Source: Pseudomonadota bacterium (GTDB lineage: Bacteria > Pseudomonadota > Gammaproteobacteria > Burkholderiales > SG8-39). Taken from it: a stretch of DNA of 9,526 nucleotides. Shown piece after piece: positions 6,416 to 9,526 of the stretch. A program made the translations under genes and the position numbers. The notes below the pieces were generated by a model. That model was not told where the DNA came from and made no database searches. It was given only the letters and a program-made list of their open reading frames with translations. The first letter of the stretch is position 1. Every line of letters starts with the position of its first letter. The stretch lies in contig QGUL01000042.1 of the NCBI GenBank assembly GCA_003242425.1, forward strand, positions 1 through 9,526, written 5' to 3'.

Positions 6416-9196
6416 ATGGAACTCGCCAAGAGCTTCGAGCCCCACGCCATCGAACAACGCTGGTACGCGTTCTGGGAGAAGAGCGGCTACTTCGCCGCCG
6501 GCTACGACCCGTCCAAGCCTTCCTACGCCATCCTGCTGCCGCCGCCCAATGTGACCGGCACGCTGCACATGGGCCACGCTTTCCAGCACACCCTGATGGA
6601 CGCCCTGACGCGCTTTCACCGCATGCTGGGCTGGAACACGCTGTGGCAGCCGGGCACCGATCACGCCGGCATCGCCACACAGATCGTGGTCGAACGACAG
6701 CTCGAAGCGGAAAAGCTCACCCGGCACGACCTCGGCCGCGAGAAATTCGTCGAACGCGTCTGGCAATGGAAGGAGCAGTCGGGCTCGACCATCACCCGCC
6801 AGATGCGACGGCTGGGCGCCTCCTGCGACTGGTCGCGCGAACGCTTCACCATGGACGAAGGCCTGTCCAAAATCGTCACCGAAGTGTTCGTGCGCCTCTA
6901 CCGCGAAGGCCTGATCTATCGCGGCAAGCGCTTGGTCAACTGGGACCCGAAACTCGGCACCGCCGTCTCCGACCTGGAAGTCGTCTCGGAAGAGGAACAG
7001 GGCAGCCTCTGGCACATCAAGTATCCGCGCGTGGACGGCAAGGGCTTCGTGGTGGTCGCGACCACGCGTCCCGAGACGCTGCTGGGCGACGTGGCCGTGG
7101 CGGTGCACCCCGAGGACGAACGCTACAAGGATCTGGTCGGCAAGGAAGTTGAGCTGCCGCTCACCGGACGGCGCATTCCCGTCATCGCCGACGAATACGT
7201 CGACCGCGAATTCGGCACGGGCTGCGTGAAGATCACGCCCGCGCACGACTTCAACGACTGGCAGGTCGGCCAGCGGCACAAGCTCGAGCCGATCAACATC
7301 TTCACGCCGCAAGCGACGATCAACTACAACGCACCGGAAGCCTATCGCGGTCTGGACCGTTACGAGGCACGCAAGCGTATCGTCGCCGACCTCGAACGCC
7401 TGGGCCTGCTCGAGTCGGTCAACCCGCACAAGCTCATGGTGCCGCGCTGCGACCGCACCGGCGAGGTGATCGAGCCCCTGCTCACCGACCAGTGGTTCAT
7501 GAAAATGGACATGCTGGCGCGCCTGGGGCTCCAATGCGCGCACGCCGAGGAAGGCGATCCCGAAGTGCGCTTCATTCCGGAGAACTGGCTCACCACCTAC
7601 ACCCAGTGGCTCACCAACATTCAGGACTGGTGCATCTCGCGCCAGCTCTGGTGGGGCCATCGCATCCCGGCCTGGTACGACGAGGAAGGCAACGTCTATG
7701 TCGCGCACGACGAGGTCGAGGCGCGCGCCATGGCCGGCGGCAAGCCGCTGCGCCAGGACGAGGACGTGCTCGACACATGGTTCTCCTCCGCGCTGTGGCC
7801 CTTCTCCACCCTCGACTGGACGCCGGAGTATCCGCAGAAGAGCAATCCCGCGCTCGACCTCTATCTGCCGACCTCGGTCCTCGTCACCGGCTTCGACATC
7901 ATCTTCTTCTGGGTCGCGCGCATGGTGATGCTCACCAAACACATCACCGGCAAGGTGCCGTTCCGCGAGGTCTATGTGACCGGCCTGGTGCGCGACGCCG
8001 AGGGCCAGAAAATGTCGAAGTCGAAGGGCAATATCCTCGACCCGCTCGACATCATCGACGGCATCGACCTCGAATCGCTGGTCAAGAAGCGCACCTTCGG
8101 GCTGATGAACCCGAAGCAGGCCGAGCAGATCGAGAAGACCACGCGCCGCCAGTTCCCCAACGGCATCCCGTCCTACGGCACCGACGCGCTGCGCTTTACC
8201 TTCGCCAGCCTCGCCACCCACGGCCGCGACATCAAGTTCGATCTCTCGCGTTGCGAGGGCTACCGCAACTTCTGCAACAAGCTGTGGAACGCCACGCGCT
8301 TCGTGCTGATGAACACCGAAGGCAAGGACTGCGGCCAGGACGAATCGCTGCCGCTGGAGCCCTCCTTCGTCGATCGTTGGATCGTGAGCCGCCTGCAACG
8401 CGCCGAATCGCAGGTACACGACGCCTTCCGGGAATACCGCTTCGACATGGTGGCGCGTGCGATCTACGAATTCGTGTGGGACGAGTACTGCGACTGGTAC
8501 GTCGAGCTCGCCAAGGTGCAGCTCCAGAACGGCAACGAGGCCCAGCAGCGCGCCACGCGGCGCACGCTGGTGCGCGTGCTGGAGGCGGTGCTGCGGCTCG
8601 CACATCCCATCATCCCCTTCATCACCGAAGAGCTGTGGCAGAAGGTCGCGCCGCTCACCACCGCCGACGGCAAGCTGCCGGCGCCGAGCATCATGGTCGC
8701 GCCCTATCCGCGCCCGCGCAGCGAGCGCCTCGATGAGGATGCCGAACGCGAGGTCGCCGAGCTGAAGGCGCTCACCGACGCCTGCCGCAACCTGCGCGGC
8801 GAGATGAGCGTGTCGCCCGCGCAGCGCGTACCCTTGCTCGCCGAAGGCGACGCGACCAAGCTCGAGCGCTACTTCCCCTACATGAAGCTGCTCGCGCGCC
8901 TGTCCGACGCGCAGGTGGTCGACGCATTGCCCGCCGCGGATGCGCCGGTATCGGTGGTCGGCTCGACCCGTCTGATGCTGAAAATCGAAGTCGACGTCGC
9001 CGCCGAACGCGAGCGCCTTACCAAAGAGATTGCGCGTCTGGAAGCGGAAATCGCCAAGGCGCAAGCCAAGCTTGCCAATCCGAACTTCGTCGAACGCGCG
9101 CCGGCGCATGTCGTCGCGCAGGAGAAAGAGCGGCTGGCGAACTTCAGCGCCACGCTGGAGAAGCTCCGTCCGCAACTGGAAAAACTGAAAGCCTGA
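6416..9196 (+). CDS. valS: Valyl-tRNA synthetase ValS
   Basis: Class I aminoacyl-tRNA synthetase that charges tRNA-Val with valine in the cytoplasm and edits mischarged threonine. The 926-residue product is complete (E. coli about 951). The HIGH-type ATP motif is HMGH at residues 51-54, inside [15 protein letters not shown]. The CP1 editing domain carries [10 protein letters not shown] from residue 216 and HDFND at 277-281. [16 protein letters not shown] and the class I KMSKS motif (532-536, in [10 protein letters not shown]) complete the Rossmann catalytic core. The anticodon-binding helical domain follows (about 650-800, including [13 protein letters not shown]), and a C-terminal coiled coil from about residue 855 to the end ([20 protein letters not shown]) is the tRNA-binding arm typical of ValRS. 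The ATG at 6416 gives the family N-terminus [17 protein letters not shown]; its ribosome site is weak. A 1103-codon open frame on the opposite strand is a GC-rich shadow. Confidence 0.98.
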   Translation: MELAKSFEPHAIEQRWYAFWEKSGYFAAGYDPSKPSYAILLPPPNVTGTLHMGHAFQHTLMDALTRFHRMLGWNTLWQPGTDHAGIATQIVVERQLEAEKLTRHDLGREKFVERVWQWKEQSGSTITRQMRRLGASCDWSRERFTMDEGLSKIVTEVFVRLYREGLIYRGKRLVNWDPKLGTAVSDLEVVSEEEQGSLWHIKYPRVDGKGFVVVATTRPETLLGDVAVAVHPEDERYKDLVGKEVELPLTGRRIPVIADEYVDREFGTGCVKITPAHDFNDWQVGQRHKLEPINIFTPQATINYNAPEAYRGLDRYEARKRIVADLERLGLLESVNPHKLMVPRCDRTGEVIEPLLTDQWFMKMDMLARLGLQCAHAEEGDPEVRFIPENWLTTYTQWLTNIQDWCISRQLWWGHRIPAWYDEEGNVYVAHDEVEARAMAGGKPLRQDEDVLDTWFSSALWPFSTLDWTPEYPQKSNPALDLYLPTSVLVTGFDIIFFWVARMVMLTKHITGKVPFREVYVTGLVRDAEGQKMSKSKGNILDPLDIIDGIDLESLVKKRTFGLMNPKQAEQIEKTTRRQFPNGIPSYGTDALRFTFASLATHGRDIKFDLSRCEGYRNFCNKLWNATRFVLMNTEGKDCGQDESLPLEPSFVDRWIVSRLQRAESQVHDAFREYRFDMVARAIYEFVWDEYCDWYVELAKVQLQNGNEAQQRATRRTLVRVLEAVLRLAHPIIPFITEELWQKVAPLTTADGKLPAPSIMVAPYPRPRSERLDEDAEREVAELKALTDACRNLRGEMSVSPAQRVPLLAEGDATKLERYFPYMKLLARLSDAQVVDALPAADAPVSVVGSTRLMLKIEVDVAAERERLTKEIARLEAEIAKAQAKLANPNFVERAPAHVVAQEKERLANFSATLEKLRPQLEKLKA

Positions 9197-9201
9197 GTCC
9201 G

Positions 9202-9231
9202 GCGGTCGGTGCATCAGCATGCACCGACCGC
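9202..9231 (+). terminator. Strong hairpin after valS
   Basis: A perfect 13-bp inverted repeat (GCGGTCGGTGCAT 9202-9214 and its complement 9219-9231) with a CAGC loop lies 5 bp after the valS stop. No T-run follows, so it is not a classical rho-independent terminator; it may protect the mRNA 3' end or work with a second hairpin just downstream. Confidence 0.6.
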
Positions 9232-9232
9232 A

Positions 9233-9248
9233 GCGCGGCACGCCGCGC
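9233..9248 (+). repeat. Second hairpin between valS and the MFS gene
   Basis: GCGCGGC (9233-9239) and GCCGCGC (9242-9248) form an inverted repeat, realistically 6 bp with a CACG loop. It starts one base after the preceding hairpin and ends 5 bp before the MFS ribosome site. The arms are identical to those of the hairpin in front of valS (6355-6372). Confidence 0.45.
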
Positions 9249-9265
9249 ACACAACGGAGGCAGCC

Positions 9266-9526
9266 ATGGTCCACGCGCTGCGCGCGCTGAGATCGCCCAA
9301 CTACCGGCTGTTCTTCGCCGGGCAGTTCGTCTCGCTGCTCGGCACCTGGCTGCAAACCGTCGCCGTCGTCTGGCTGGTCTATCGCCTCTCCGGCTCGCCC
9401 CTGCTGCTCGGCCTCACCACGGGGCTGCAACAGCTCCCGCTGCTGCTCCTGTCGCCCGTGGCGGGCGTGTGGTCCGACCGCCCCCACCGCCGCCAAACAC
9501 TTGTAGTCACCCAAACGCTGGGCGCG
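9266..9526 (+). CDS. MFS transporter, N-terminal fragment cut by window edge
   Basis: The first 87 codons of a major facilitator superfamily transporter of the inner membrane. Start ATG 9266 has a strong ACGGAGG site (9254-9260) 5 nt upstream. The sequence opens with LRSPNYRLFFAGQFVSLLGTWLQTVAVVW, the beginning of helix 1, typical of the EntS/MFS_3-like branch. A second hydrophobic helix follows (about residues 46-68), then the loop 2-3 signature GVWSDRPHRR (a variant of the G-x-x-x-D-R-x-x-R-R motif). The substrate cannot be told from this part; members are often drug or siderophore exporters. It lies 69 bp after valS, separated by two hairpins, and has no clear promoter of its own in the gap, so it may depend on read-through from valS. 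Confidence 0.88.
   Translation, partial: MVHALRALRSPNYRLFFAGQFVSLLGTWLQTVAVVWLVYRLSGSPLLLGLTTGLQQLPLLLLSPVAGVWSDRPHRRQTLVVTQTLGA

Noticed and set aside
6203..9514. A 1103-codon open frame on the minus strand opposite valS
   Set aside because: Its frame shadows valS in GC-rich DNA and its product is a low-complexity His/Arg/Gly/Ala/Val-rich string with no family resemblance; ValS on the other strand has every expected motif.
9495..9526. A few less GC-rich codons (ACA, CTT, GTA) at the right edge of the MFS gene
   Set aside because: The reading frame and the protein still match the family; three codons are too few to suggest transfer or sequence damage.
1..9526. A novel defence, mobile or biosynthetic system
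   Set aside because: Every gene except one small protein belongs to a known housekeeping or transporter family in an order largely known from other proteobacteria; no repeats, integrase, transposase or toxin-like genes were seen on either strand.

Overview
The window is chromosomal housekeeping DNA from a GC-rich Gram-negative bacterium, most likely a betaproteobacterium. The evidence is the divergent lptFG / pepA-holC-valS block, the LPS-transport genes, and the style of the acetolactate synthase and RDD proteins. Genus cannot be read from the sequence. There are no RNA genes, insertion sequences, prophage genes, CRISPR arrays or defence systems, and coding density is very high.

Layout, left to right. 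(1) Minus strand, 1-1019: 5' part of the acetolactate synthase catalytic subunit gene (ilvI/ilvB type), cut by the window edge. Its last ~50 bases look damaged. (2) 1020-1159: divergent promoter region with a good candidate promoter for the ilv gene. (3) Plus strand, 1160-1692: RDD-family membrane protein gene broken by a -1 frameshift near 1310-1314. (4) Minus strand, 1689-3841: lptF and lptG, overlapping by 4 bp. lptG converges on the RDD gene and the two stop codons overlap. (5) 3842-3981: divergent region with a near-consensus promoter reading into pepA. (6) Plus strand, 3982-6309: pepA, holC and a small charged, helical protein, tightly packed with coupled or strong ribosome sites. (7) 6310-6415: a perfect -10 box followed by a terminator-like hairpin in front of valS. 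(8) 6416-9196: complete valS, followed by two adjacent hairpins. (9) 9266-9526: N-terminus of an MFS transporter, cut by the window edge.

Functionally the genes cover branched-chain amino acid synthesis (acetolactate synthase) and valine charging (ValRS), LPS export to the outer membrane (LptFG), peptide turnover (PepA) and replication (HolC). The lptFG / pepA-holC-valS order is also found in E. coli and reflects conserved gene order, not a specialised system. I found no convincing undescribed system. The items most worth checking are the RDD frameshift, the corrupted left edge, the valS leader hairpin and the PepA start codon.
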